Shown one piece after another: positions 21,207-29,696 of a DNA stretch of 64,000 nucleotides. Source of the stretch: Rhodocyclaceae bacterium (lineage in GTDB: Bacteria; Pseudomonadota; Gammaproteobacteria; Burkholderiales; Rhodocyclaceae). Position numbers and translations under genes: made by a program. Numbering within the stretch: position 1 is the stretch's first letter; each line of letters begins with the position of its first letter. Below the pieces are notes generated by a model. The model worked only from the letters and a program-made list of their open reading frames with translations, did not search any database and was not told the DNA's origin. Location of the stretch: assembly GCA_020445765.1 (NCBI GenBank), contig JAGRFY010000046.1:1-64000 (forward strand). Reading direction: 5' to 3'.

Positions 21207-22384
21207 GTCTGCTGATCGATGCCCTTCGTCGTGCCGAGGAAGCCAAGCAGAAGGCCGAGGCGGCTGCCAAGCGGACCGACCGGCCGGCAGACGGCCAGCC
21301 GGTCGGAGCAGGGGGCGATCGCGCCGGCCAGTCGATGTCGGCGAGCGCGGCGCGCAACATGTTCGAGGTCAAGACCAACCGACGCGCAATGAGCTTTCCG
21401 CTGGTCGTCGGCTTGTTGACCACGCTTGCCTCGATCGTGATCGGCATTTATTTCTGGCAGCAGTTGAATCCGCCCGGGCCGCGGCTGGCCGCAGCACCGA
21501 GGCTGTCCCAGGAGGAGACGTCACCTCAGCCGGCGGCGCGATCGGCGACGCCGGCCGGCCCGGCGACGGTATTGGCCGGCACGCTCGACAGTGCCCCGCC
21601 CGCCGCGGGTGGCGAATCCGCCACGTCGCCTAGGCCGACCGCGCCGCAAAAATCGACCCGCATCGCGGTACCCAGTCGTGGCAGCTTCGGTGCCGAGCCG
21701 TCCGGCAAGCCGCGGCTCGAACGCTCGTCCGCGACCGACACCGAGCGGCCGGTCGTGCACAGGAGTCGGGGCACCCGTTTGCCGGCCGCCCTCGAGGATG
21801 CCTGGCGCCACTACCGGGCAGATCGCCTCGACGAGGCGGCCCGGCTTTATCGCCAGGTCCTCGACGGCGATCCCTACAATATCGATGCCTTGAACGGGTT
21901 GGGCTCGATCGCCGCCCGTTCGGGCAATCTGCAGGCTGCGGAACGGTTCTTCCGACGCAGCCTGTCGGCCCGCCCGAACGACCCGATTGCAACGGCCGGC
22001 CTGAGTGCACTGGCACTCGATGGCCGACGTTCCGGGCAGGCCGCCGGTCTCGGCTCGCTGCGCGAGGCGATCGCCCAGCGACCGGACGAGGCGGCGCTGC
22101 ATTTTGCGCTCGGCAACGCCTTCGCCAGCGAGCGGCGCTGGTCCGAAGCGCAACTGAGCTATTTCCGCGCCTATGGCCTCGACAAAAGCCATCCGGACTA
22201 CTTGTTCAATCTCGGCGTGAGCCTCGACCAACTCGGCAAGCGCACCCTGGCGCGCCGCTTCTACCAGGAGGCGCTCGAATCCGCCGGACGTCGGCCTCAC
22301 GCCTTCGACCCGATCGGTGTTCGCGCGCGCCTCGCCGCCCTGTCACCCCGCGACGACGACAAAGCTGGCGGTGGGCGGCGATGA
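21203..22384 (+). CDS. mshN: MshN-like TPR protein of pilus biogenesis
   Basis: 393 residues. It starts MSLLIDALRRAEEAKQKAE, a motif shared by MshN and GspB-like proteins. There is one membrane helix near 53-75 (FPLVVGLLTTLASIVIGIYFW), a low-complexity Ala/Pro/Arg periplasmic linker, and at least four TPR units from about 195 (AWRHYRADRLDEAARLYRQ, LNGLGSIAARSGNLQAAERF, LHFALGNAFASERRWSEAQ). Such proteins scaffold the pilus apparatus. It overlaps its neighbours by 4 bp on both sides. Confidence 0.85.
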   Translation: MSLLIDALRRAEEAKQKAEAAAKRTDRPADGQPVGAGGDRAGQSMSASAARNMFEVKTNRRAMSFPLVVGLLTTLASIVIGIYFWQQLNPPGPRLAAAPRLSQEETSPQPAARSATPAGPATVLAGTLDSAPPAAGGESATSPRPTAPQKSTRIAVPSRGSFGAEPSGKPRLERSSATDTERPVVHRSRGTRLPAALEDAWRHYRADRLDEAARLYRQVLDGDPYNIDALNGLGSIAARSGNLQAAERFFRRSLSARPNDPIATAGLSALALDGRRSGQAAGLGSLREAIAQRPDEAALHFALGNAFASERRWSEAQLSYFRAYGLDKSHPDYLFNLGVSLDQLGKRTLARRFYQEALESAGRRPHAFDPIGVRARLAALSPRDDDKAGGGRR

Positions 22385-24090
22385 GCGCAAGCGTCACGAC
22401 CCAACGACCGCTCGGCGAGATTCTGGTCGGCGCCGGCCTGCTCAGCCGAGACCAGTTGCACATCGCGCTGATGGAGCAGGACCGGCGGCACGAGCCGCTC
22501 GGGCGGCTGCTGCTGAACCTCGGCTTCGTTTCGGAGGCGGTACTGCGGGAGGCCTTGTCGGAGTTCCACGGCAAGCAGAGCGTCGATCTCGGCAATGCAG
22601 TGGCCGATCCCGACGCGCTCGCCCTGGTACCGTTCGAACTTGCCAAGCGGCATCACATCTTTCCGCTGTACCTGCGGCGCGACGAGAGCATGCTGGTGGT
22701 GGCCGTGGCCGATGTGCACGACGTTGTCGCCCTCGACAAGCTGCGCAACGAGCTGCCCGAGAGCATCCGCATCGACACCCTGATCGCCGGCGAGTCGGAG
22801 ATCGCGCGCGCGATCGACCAGTACTACGGCCACGAGCTGTCGATCGACGGCATCCTCAACGAGATCGAGACCGGCGAGATCGACTACCGCTCGCTGGCCG
22901 TCGTCACCGACGAGTACAGCCAGCCGGTGGTGCGTCTGGTGGATGCGCTGCTGACCGATGCGGTGATGCGGGAGGCCTCGGACATCCACTTCGAACCGGA
23001 AGAGGGTTTCTTGCGCATCCGCTACCGGCTCGATGGGCTGTTGCGTCAGATTCGCGTGCTGCACAAGTCGTACTGGTCCGCCCTGGCCGTACGTATCAAG
23101 GTCATGGCGGGCATGAACATCGCCGAGAACCGCGCCCCGCAGGACGGCCGGATCTCGCTGACCATCAATGGCCGGGTGGTCGATTTCCGGGTGTCCGCCC
23201 AGCCGACCATACACGGCGAAAATCTGGTGTTGCGCGTGCTCGATCGCCAGAAAGGCATCGTGCCACTCGAAGGGCTGGGGCTGGCCGAGCAGCAGCTCGA
23301 CTTGCTCAAGCTGATGATCGCCCGCCCCGACGGCCTGATCCTGGTCACCGGGCCGACCGGCAGCGGCAAGACCACTACGCTCTACTCGATCCTCAATCAC
23401 ATCAACTCCGAGAGCCTCAATATCATGACGCTCGAGGACCCGGTCGAATACCCGATGGCGACGATCCGCCAGACCTCGGTCACCGACGCCGCCAAGCTCG
23501 ACTTCGCGAATGGCGTGCGTTCGATCCTGCGCCAGGATCCCGACGTCATCCTGGTCGGCGAAATCCGTGATTCCGACACTGCAGAGATGGCGTTCCGGGC
23601 CGCGATGACCGGCCACCAGGTGTATTCGACCCTGCATACCAACTCGGCGATCGGCGTGATCCCACGCCTGCTCGACATCGGCATCCAGCCCGACATCCTG
23701 GCCGGCAACATCATTGGCGTGGTGGCCCAGCGGCTGCTGCGTCGGCTTTGCCTGCATTGCCGCAAGGAGTCGCCGGCGGAGCCCTGGGAGTTGCGACTGC
23801 TCGGGATCCCGCCGGAGCGGGAGGTGCCGCCGCTGTACCGCGCAGCCGGCTGTCCGGAGTGCGACTACCGCGGCTATCGCGGCCGCATGGCGATCATGGA
23901 ACTGATGCGCATGGACAGCGATCTCGACGAACTGGTGATCCGGCGGGCGAGCTTCCGAGAGATTCGCACCGCGGCCCGCTCGAAGGGCTTTCGCTCGCTG
24001 GCCGAGGATGGCGTCCGGCGCGTGCTCGACGGCGACACCTCGCTCGACGAACTGGCGCGGGTGGTCGACCTGACCGAACGGATGGCCTGA
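22381..24090 (+). CDS. mshE: Pilus extension ATPase with MshEN c-di-GMP-binding domain (MshE)
   Basis: 569 residues. It powers pilus assembly. The N-terminus has two MshEN-type motifs (RPLGEILVGAGLLSRDQL and EPLGRLLLNLGFVSEAVL), known in MshE to bind cyclic di-GMP. The GSPII_E ATPase follows with Walker A GPTGSGKTTT (about 323), an Asp box (MTLEDPVEYP), Walker B ILVGEIRDSDTAE, a His box, and a four-Cys zinc site (CLHC near 457, CPEC near 490). It overlaps mshN by ATGA and is followed by the platform protein after 3 bp. Pilus extension is therefore predicted to respond to c-di-GMP. Confidence 0.95.
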   Translation: MSASVTTQRPLGEILVGAGLLSRDQLHIALMEQDRRHEPLGRLLLNLGFVSEAVLREALSEFHGKQSVDLGNAVADPDALALVPFELAKRHHIFPLYLRRDESMLVVAVADVHDVVALDKLRNELPESIRIDTLIAGESEIARAIDQYYGHELSIDGILNEIETGEIDYRSLAVVTDEYSQPVVRLVDALLTDAVMREASDIHFEPEEGFLRIRYRLDGLLRQIRVLHKSYWSALAVRIKVMAGMNIAENRAPQDGRISLTINGRVVDFRVSAQPTIHGENLVLRVLDRQKGIVPLEGLGLAEQQLDLLKLMIARPDGLILVTGPTGSGKTTTLYSILNHINSESLNIMTLEDPVEYPMATIRQTSVTDAAKLDFANGVRSILRQDPDVILVGEIRDSDTAEMAFRAAMTGHQVYSTLHTNSAIGVIPRLLDIGIQPDILAGNIIGVVAQRLLRRLCLHCRKESPAEPWELRLLGIPPEREVPPLYRAAGCPECDYRGYRGRMAIMELMRMDSDLDELVIRRASFREIRTAARSKGFRSLAEDGVRRVLDGDTSLDELARVVDLTERMA

Positions 24091-24093
24091 GCG

Positions 24094-25296
24094 ATGGCGG
24101 TATTCGCTTACAAAGCGATGAACCCGGACGGCCAGCTGATTCGCGGCGAACTCGAAGCTGCGAATCTCGTCGACCTCGAGATGCGCCTGAAGCGCATGGA
24201 GCTCGACTTCATCAACGGCTCGCCGCTGAAGCCAACCGCGTTCGGCCGCAGCAGCCCGGCGCCACGACGAGAGCTGATCAACTTCTGCTTCCACCTCGAG
24301 CAGTTGCGCCGTGCCGAGGTGCCGATTCTCGAAGGTCTGTCGGACCTGCGCGATTCGACCGACCATCCCCGCTTCCGGGAAATCATGGCGGGCGTGGTCG
24401 AAGGCATCGAGGGCGGCAAGAGCCTGTCGGCAGCGCTCGAGGATTACCCCCAGGCCTTCGATCCGGTGTTCTGCAACCTGGTCCGCGCCGGCGAGGCCTC
24501 GGGCAATCTGCCGCACGTGCTGCGTGACCTGGCCGAGTCGCTGAAGCGCGACGACGAACTCGCCGCCTACGCCAGCCGGATCGTCATTTACCCGGCGATC
24601 GTGCTGACCTTCCTGTTCGCTGCGGTCGCGGTGGCGCTGATCTTCGTCGTCCCGCAACTCGCCCAGTTGTTTCGCAGCACCGGCCAGGCGCTGCCGCTGC
24701 AGACCCGGATCCTCGTCGGCACGTCCGATCTGATGCAGGCGTACTGGCCCTTGCTGCTGACCGCGCTCGCGCTGGCGATCAGCTTCGGCACCTTCGCGAT
24801 TCAGCGCTCGCCGGCGGTCCGCCTGCGATTCGATGCCCTGACCCTGCATCTGCCGCTATTCGGCGAGATCCGCCGCAAGATCATCATGGCCCGCTTCGCC
24901 GGTCTGTTCGCCATGATGTATTCGTCGGGCATCCCGATCATCGATGCCCTGCGAAGCACCGAGAAGGTGGTCGGCAATCGCGTCATCCAGCGGGCATTGC
25001 AGCGCATCGGCCAACACATCGCCGAAGGCCAGAACGTTTCGGCGGCGTTCGCCGGCTCGAACCTGTTCCCGCCGTTGGTGACCCGCATGCTGCGGGTCGG
25101 CGAGAACACCGGTGCGCTCGACACCGCCCTGACCAACCTGCGCTACTTCTACGATCGCGATGTCCAGGAATCGACCGCGAGGCTGCAGGCGGTGCTCGAA
25201 CCGATGCTGATCGCGCTGCTCGCCGCCTTCCTGCTGTGGATCGCGGTCGCGGTCATGGGACCGATCTACGACATCATCACCACGCTGCCGGTCTGA
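24094..25296 (+). CDS. mshG: Inner-membrane platform protein (GspF/MshG family)
   Basis: 400 residues with two tandem T2SSF domains and three membrane helices (IVLTFLFAAVAVALIFVVPQ, LLLTALALAISFGTFAI, LIALLAAFLLWIAVAVMG). It is the platform on which the MshE ATPase acts to add pilins. Family motifs include FCNLVRAGEASGNLP and LVTRMLRVGENTGALD. It starts 3 bp after the mshE stop. Confidence 0.96.
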   Translation: MAVFAYKAMNPDGQLIRGELEAANLVDLEMRLKRMELDFINGSPLKPTAFGRSSPAPRRELINFCFHLEQLRRAEVPILEGLSDLRDSTDHPRFREIMAGVVEGIEGGKSLSAALEDYPQAFDPVFCNLVRAGEASGNLPHVLRDLAESLKRDDELAAYASRIVIYPAIVLTFLFAAVAVALIFVVPQLAQLFRSTGQALPLQTRILVGTSDLMQAYWPLLLTALALAISFGTFAIQRSPAVRLRFDALTLHLPLFGEIRRKIIMARFAGLFAMMYSSGIPIIDALRSTEKVVGNRVIQRALQRIGQHIAEGQNVSAAFAGSNLFPPLVTRMLRVGENTGALDTALTNLRYFYDRDVQESTARLQAVLEPMLIALLAAFLLWIAVAVMGPIYDIITTLPV

Positions 25297-25302
25297 CCGA
25301 TC

Positions 25303-26823
25303 ATGGCAAGACATCACCCCCTGTACCTGACGTCGGACTGTCTGCGCTGGTACCGCCGCGACGCCGGCCGCGTCGAGTTGCTGGAGCGCTTCGACGCCGA
25401 CGAACGCGGCGTGGCGGCATTCAGCGCCCGTCTCGCGGCGAAGTCGCACCACGATCAATATTCGTTGCTGATCGACGTTGCCGACGAGGGCTTCAACCAG
25501 GAGCTGGTGCCGTCGATCCGTGGCCGCGACCGCGCCGCGATGCTCGAGCGCAAGCTCGCCCAGCAGTTCTACGGTTCGAACTACACGGCGGCACTGTCGC
25601 TGGGTCGCGAAAAGCATGGTCGCCGGGACGAACGGCTGTTGCTGGCAGCGCTCACCCGGCCGGCCCAGATCGATCCGTGGATCAACGCGATGATCGCCGC
25701 CCGAATCCGCGTGCGCGGGGTGCACAGCGTACCCCTGCTGCTCGACCGCGTGATGGCTCGATCGCGAATCCCGATGACCTCCTATCTGCTGGTCAATCTT
25801 TCGCCCGCGGGCATCCGGCAGACCTATTTCAACCAGGGACGCGTACGCTTTTCGCGTCTGGCCGGAAGCAACAACCGCCGCTTCGACGCGAGCCTCGACG
25901 CCGCCGGCGAGGAGATCCGCAAGACCCTCGCCTACCTCAGTACCCAGCGTCTGACCGCCAGAGGCGAGCGGCCGCCGGTGGTCGCACTGGTCGGCGCCGA
26001 GCAATTCGATCGCCTGAAGCAGCATCTCGAGCGCGACGGCGAACTCACCGTCCGGCTGGCCGAACTCGAGCGCCTGCGAACAAGCTACGGCGGTGCCGGC
26101 GGCGCCCAGGCCCCTGGCGACAGCGTGCCGCTGCTGCTCGACGCCCTCGGCAGCGAACTGCAGTGCGCCCAGATCGGCGGCGAATCGGTATTGCGCTTCC
26201 AGAAGCTTCACCAACTGCGCAAGGGGCTCTACCTCGGTGCAGCAGGCGTGCTCGCGGTCAGTACCGGCGTCTACCTGCTCGGTTTCGTCGAGACCATCGG
26301 CCTGCGTTCGGAAGCACGCGAACTGCAACGCCTGGTCGGCAGTGAGGATCGTCGCCATGCCGAGCTCATGCAGCGGTTGCCGCCAATGCCCGCGCCAATT
26401 GCCGAAATGCGCCAATTGATCGATGCCGCGGAACAGATCGAAACCGGCCGGGTGTCGCCATTGTCGGTCTACCGTGCCGTCGCATCGGCCCTCGACCAGT
26501 TGCCCGACATTCGCCTCGAGCGGCTCGAATGGCGCATCGTCGATCGCAATGACGAGGTCCAGGAGGGCAAGGTGACGGTGATTGCCGAACTGGGCCTGCC
26601 AATGCGCATGGCCGGCGACCAGCGTGGCATGGTAGAAACGAGCGAGCGTTTCGTCGTCGAACTCGGGCGCTCGACCGGCGGCAAGGTCCGACTGACCCGT
26701 CGCCCGGTCGATCTGCAATCGACCCAGACGCTGCGCGTGCGCGATGATTCCAATCAGGGCTCGCCGGCAAGGGCGCCGAGTTTCGAAGTCGAGTTCATGT
26801 TGTCGGGAAAGACCTCCGGATGA
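25303..26823 (+). CDS. mshI: PilM/PilN-like composite assembly protein (MshI-like)
   Basis: 506 residues. The N-terminal 270 residues have a PilM/MshI-like actin-fold layout (LTSDCLRWYRRDAGRVELLE at the start, SYLLVNLSPAGIRQTYFNQG in the middle). A membrane helix lies near 307-328 (GLYLGAAGVLAVSTGVYLLGF), then a coiled segment and a PilN-like alpha/beta C-terminus. This looks like PilM and PilN functions in one chain, as part of the inner-membrane alignment complex. Position between mshG and mshJ agrees. Sequence identity with known MshI cannot be judged by eye. Confidence 0.75.
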   Translation: MARHHPLYLTSDCLRWYRRDAGRVELLERFDADERGVAAFSARLAAKSHHDQYSLLIDVADEGFNQELVPSIRGRDRAAMLERKLAQQFYGSNYTAALSLGREKHGRRDERLLLAALTRPAQIDPWINAMIAARIRVRGVHSVPLLLDRVMARSRIPMTSYLLVNLSPAGIRQTYFNQGRVRFSRLAGSNNRRFDASLDAAGEEIRKTLAYLSTQRLTARGERPPVVALVGAEQFDRLKQHLERDGELTVRLAELERLRTSYGGAGGAQAPGDSVPLLLDALGSELQCAQIGGESVLRFQKLHQLRKGLYLGAAGVLAVSTGVYLLGFVETIGLRSEARELQRLVGSEDRRHAELMQRLPPMPAPIAEMRQLIDAAEQIETGRVSPLSVYRAVASALDQLPDIRLERLEWRIVDRNDEVQEGKVTVIAELGLPMRMAGDQRGMVETSERFVVELGRSTGGKVRLTRRPVDLQSTQTLRVRDDSNQGSPARAPSFEVEFMLSGKTSG

Positions 26824-27404
26824 TTGCAAGCGACGACCTGCCGCGTCTCAAATGGGCGATATCGGCCATCGTGATCGCGATAGCGCTGGTCGCGGCCGCC
26901 TTCTGGCACCTCGACCGCCAGCGCAAGGAAGCCCTCGGCGAACTCGATCGGGCCCAGCGCGCCTACCGCAACGCACATGCCCGGTACGTCAATGCCCAGC
27001 GCGACGAGGATCAGCTGCGCCACGTCATCGCGCGATTCGAAGCCTTGCGCGGCCGCGGCGTGGTCGGGCCCGAAGCGCGCCTCGAATGGGTCGAGCGGGT
27101 ACGCAGGGCGCGGGAATCGGCTGGCCTCGAGCGGCTCGACTTCGAGGTCCGGCCGCGGCGACCGTTGCGCGCATCGGATGCAAGCTACCGTCTGACTGCG
27201 AGCACGATGCGCATTCTCGGCGACCTGCCACACGAAGGTCACCTGCTCGCCTTTCTCGACCGGATTTTCGACGAGACGTCTGCCCTCCCCCGCTTACGGC
27301 GGTGCGCGCTGTCGCGTCTGGCCGAAGGCGGAGACGGTGGAAGCATCGGCTTCGACTGCGAGATCGACTGGATCACGGTGCAGTCGGAGGAGACTTCGTC
27401 GTGA
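26820..27404 (+). CDS. mshJ: PilO/MshJ-like pilus alignment protein
   Basis: 194 residues. One N-terminal membrane helix (WAISAIVIAIALVAAAFWHL), then a coiled coil (RKEALGELDRAQRAYRNAHA) and a compact alpha/beta periplasmic domain, the layout of PilO/GspM/MshJ proteins. It overlaps the composite mshI stop by 4 bp and the following mshK-like start by GTGA. Assignment rests on topology and gene order. Confidence 0.72.
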   Translation: MIASDDLPRLKWAISAIVIAIALVAAAFWHLDRQRKEALGELDRAQRAYRNAHARYVNAQRDEDQLRHVIARFEALRGRGVVGPEARLEWVERVRRARESAGLERLDFEVRPRRPLRASDASYRLTASTMRILGDLPHEGHLLAFLDRIFDETSALPRLRRCALSRLAEGGDGGSIGFDCEIDWITVQSEETSS

Positions 27405-27766
27405 ACCGATCGACCGTGCGATTGCTCGTGCTGGCGGCGCTCGCGTCGGCCAGTTCGGTGCAAGCCGCGGACCAGACGGCTGCGCCCTATGGGCGGCTGT
27501 TTCATTCACCGGACGAACGCCTGCTCATCGATCACCCACCGCCGCCCTCGGCACCGGAAGAACCGGCGGCCGAGGGCCCGGTCCGGCTCGACGGCATCAT
27601 CCGCCGAAGCGATGGACGGACCGTGATCTGGGTGGACGGCCGGCCGACGACAGCCACCGAGGCACAGCCGACCGCGAGTGGCAGCGCGGCGGTATTGTCT
27701 CTGCCCAACGGCGAGCGCCGCCGGCTGCGGGTTGGCGAGTCGATCGTGCCTGGCGCCGGGCGATGA
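27401..27766 (+). CDS. mshK: PilP/MshK-like periplasmic protein
   Basis: 121 residues from a GTG with GGAGG 10 bases upstream. A signal peptide (LLVLAALASASSVQA) is followed by a Pro-rich spacer and a short beta domain (VRLDGIIRRSDGRTVIWVDG, LSLPNGERRRLRVGESIVPG) typical of PilP/GspC-HR/MshK proteins that bridge the inner-membrane complex and the secretin. It is coupled to both neighbours by 4-bp overlaps. Small and divergent, so assigned by topology and context. Confidence 0.72.
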   Translation: MNRSTVRLLVLAALASASSVQAADQTAAPYGRLFHSPDERLLIDHPPPPSAPEEPAAEGPVRLDGIIRRSDGRTVIWVDGRPTTATEAQPTASGSAAVLSLPNGERRRLRVGESIVPGAGR

Positions 27767-28935
27767 GGCGCCAGCGCGGTTTCGTTCTGCCGCTGCTGAT
27801 GGCGGTGCTGTTCGCCGGCATATTGCTGTTCGGCTTCGACGCCGCCAGCCTGCGCCAGAATCTCGATCGGGTGCGCGTCGAACAGACCCGGCGTTCGTTG
27901 GCCGAGGTGCGACAGGCATTGATCGCCTACGCGATGACTTACGACGTCACCCATGCGGGCAATCCCAGGGTGAGCCTGATGCCCTGTCCGGATCTCGACA
28001 ATGACGGTATTGCCGACCTCGCCTGCGGCACGTCGACGGAATTCGCGATCGGGCGCCTGCCGTATCACACGATCGGCGTACCACGACTGCTCGACGGTGA
28101 CGGCGAATGCCTGTGGTACGCCGTGGCCGCCAACACCAAGAACGCAGGCGGAGGCAGCGCGCTGCCGTTGAATTGGGATACGGCCGGGGAGTTCAAGCTT
28201 ACCAATCACGCCGGTGCCTCGCAGACCGACCCGACCAACCCGCACGACATCGCGATCGCTGTGGTGATCGCCCCGGGCCGGCCACTGGCCGGTCAACAGC
28301 GCACCGCCGGCAGCGGCGTCTGCAGCGGCACCGACCAGGCGTCGGTCGCGATCACGGAATTCATCGAGGCCAACAACCGGCCGCCGACCGCGCCACCCGA
28401 TGTCTTCCACGAAGGCGACCCGCTGGACGGAAGCAACAACGACGCGCTGGTGTTGATCCGCCGCGATGACGTGTTCCGACCGTTACAGCGTTCTCAACAC
28501 TTCAAGAGCTTCGTCGACGGGCTGATGACGGCAGAGACGGGTTATCTCGCTGGGCTGCCAGCCGTGCCGTCGCCAGTGCTCGGCGCCAGCGCCACGTATT
28601 CCTGGGGGCTCCTGCCGGATGCCGCCGCACTTCACCTCGACCCGGACAAACCCGAATACGCTACCCACAACGACTGGCGGGAAATGTTCCGCTACGCACG
28701 CTGCGAAGGCGAGTCGCCAGCACCCTGCCTCTCGGTGAATGGCGAGCCGTGCACCGCCATCATCGTCTTTGGTGGCTACCGCGGGTCGGGCGTCGTGCGC
28801 GACAGCCCTGTGCTGGCCAAGTATTTCGAGGAACCGACGCTGTCGGCACTGACATCGATGTCCGCGATATTTTCCGGTGCAACGGAATGGAACGCCCAGG
28901 CGCCATCAACGGACCTTCTCGCATGCATACCGTGA
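27763..28935 (+). CDS. Large pilin-like protein of the MSHA locus (minor pilin candidate)
   Basis: 390 residues. The N-terminus RRQRGFVLPLLMAVLFAGIL has the short basic leader, Gly and hydrophobic helix of a type IV prepilin-like protein, but Thr-Leu-Val-Glu is replaced by VLPLL and there is no Glu at position +5. After the helix come an R/E-rich amphipathic stretch and the motif SLMPCPDLDNDGIADLACG, then LPYHTIGVPRL, which recurs in similar form in the next gene. A tail-end minor-pilin role like MshP/MshQ is possible. ATGA-coupled to the gene before; overlaps the next gene by 13 bp. Confidence 0.7.
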   Translation: MRRQRGFVLPLLMAVLFAGILLFGFDAASLRQNLDRVRVEQTRRSLAEVRQALIAYAMTYDVTHAGNPRVSLMPCPDLDNDGIADLACGTSTEFAIGRLPYHTIGVPRLLDGDGECLWYAVAANTKNAGGGSALPLNWDTAGEFKLTNHAGASQTDPTNPHDIAIAVVIAPGRPLAGQQRTAGSGVCSGTDQASVAITEFIEANNRPPTAPPDVFHEGDPLDGSNNDALVLIRRDDVFRPLQRSQHFKSFVDGLMTAETGYLAGLPAVPSPVLGASATYSWGLLPDAAALHLDPDKPEYATHNDWREMFRYARCEGESPAPCLSVNGEPCTAIIVFGGYRGSGVVRDSPVLAKYFEEPTLSALTSMSAIFSGATEWNAQAPSTDLLACIP

Positions 28936-29606
28936 ACCGGCACCGATCGTGCGGTTTCACGCTGGTCGAACTGGCAATCACGCTGTTCGTACTGACCGTG
29001 CTGGCCGCCTTCCTGCTGGTCCCGCTGTCAGGCCGCGAAGAAATCCGCAATCGCCACGAGACGCGCGCCAGGCTGGCCGAGATTCGAGAGGCGCTGATCG
29101 GCTTCGCGACCATTCACGGTCGCTTGCCCTGCCCGACCCATCAGGCCAATCCGGCCGCCAGCGACTACGGTCTCGAGGACACCGCCTGCGGCCAGGCCAG
29201 CGAAGGCTACCTGCCGTGGCGCACCCTCGGCTTGCCCCAGATTGATGCGTGGGGCAGCGTCCGGCAGAACGCGGCCGATGCTTGGCTCGGCTACTGGCGC
29301 TACCGGGTCGCCCCGGACTTCGCCAACCCCGCCAATCCGCGGATCTCGATCACCACGACCGCTTCGCTCGATTTGGACATCCATGACGCCGTCACCGGCA
29401 ATTCGCTGGTGGCCTCGAATCTGATCGTCGCAATTGTCTACTCGACCGGCCCGGACCGCGCGGCCAACGGCCAGAACGCGAGCTACGAACCCGGCAACGC
29501 AATCTACGACTACGGCGAGCCGACCACCGGCTTCGACGACCAGCTGGATTGGCTCAGCCGCCCGCTGCTGCTCGCCCGCCTGGCGGCAGCCGGCGCCCTG
29601 CCGTAG
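28923..29606 (+). CDS. Prepilin-type minor pilin
   Basis: 227 residues. A classical prepilin peptidase site GFTLVELAIT with Glu at +5 sits near residue 11, and a hydrophobic helix follows. It shares with the preceding gene a P-C-P motif (RLPCPTHQAN), a Cys-containing loop (LEDTACGQ) and LPWRTLGLPQ, so the two are probably paralogous minor pilins. The ATG at 28923 lies inside the previous gene; GTG 28932 is a possible alternative. The pilus-specific peptidase (PilD) is not in the window. Confidence 0.85.
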   Translation: MHTVNRHRSCGFTLVELAITLFVLTVLAAFLLVPLSGREEIRNRHETRARLAEIREALIGFATIHGRLPCPTHQANPAASDYGLEDTACGQASEGYLPWRTLGLPQIDAWGSVRQNAADAWLGYWRYRVAPDFANPANPRISITTTASLDLDIHDAVTGNSLVASNLIVAIVYSTGPDRAANGQNASYEPGNAIYDYGEPTTGFDDQLDWLSRPLLLARLAAAGALP

Positions 29607-29660
29607 CGCTTCGTTACGATCCTGGCCCGCGAAATCGGACGGGCTGGCGGCTTCGCCCCC

Positions 29661-29666
29661 TATAAT
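29661..29666 (+). promoter_or_regulatory. Candidate -10 element for the cyclase gene
   Basis: Perfect TATAAT 31 bp before the cyclase ATG, in the 90-bp gap after the minor pilin gene. No good -35 hexamer is found at 16-18 bp, so strength or dependence on an activator is uncertain. Confidence 0.45.
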
Positions 29667-29696
29667 CCGAGGGTTGTTCTCCCACACCGGATTCCG

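Noticed and set aside
22297..24849. An 850-codon minus-strand frame opposite mshE and mshG
   Set aside because: GC-rich shadow frame rich in Arg, Gln, His and Asp; the plus strand carries conserved secretion ATPase and platform genes.
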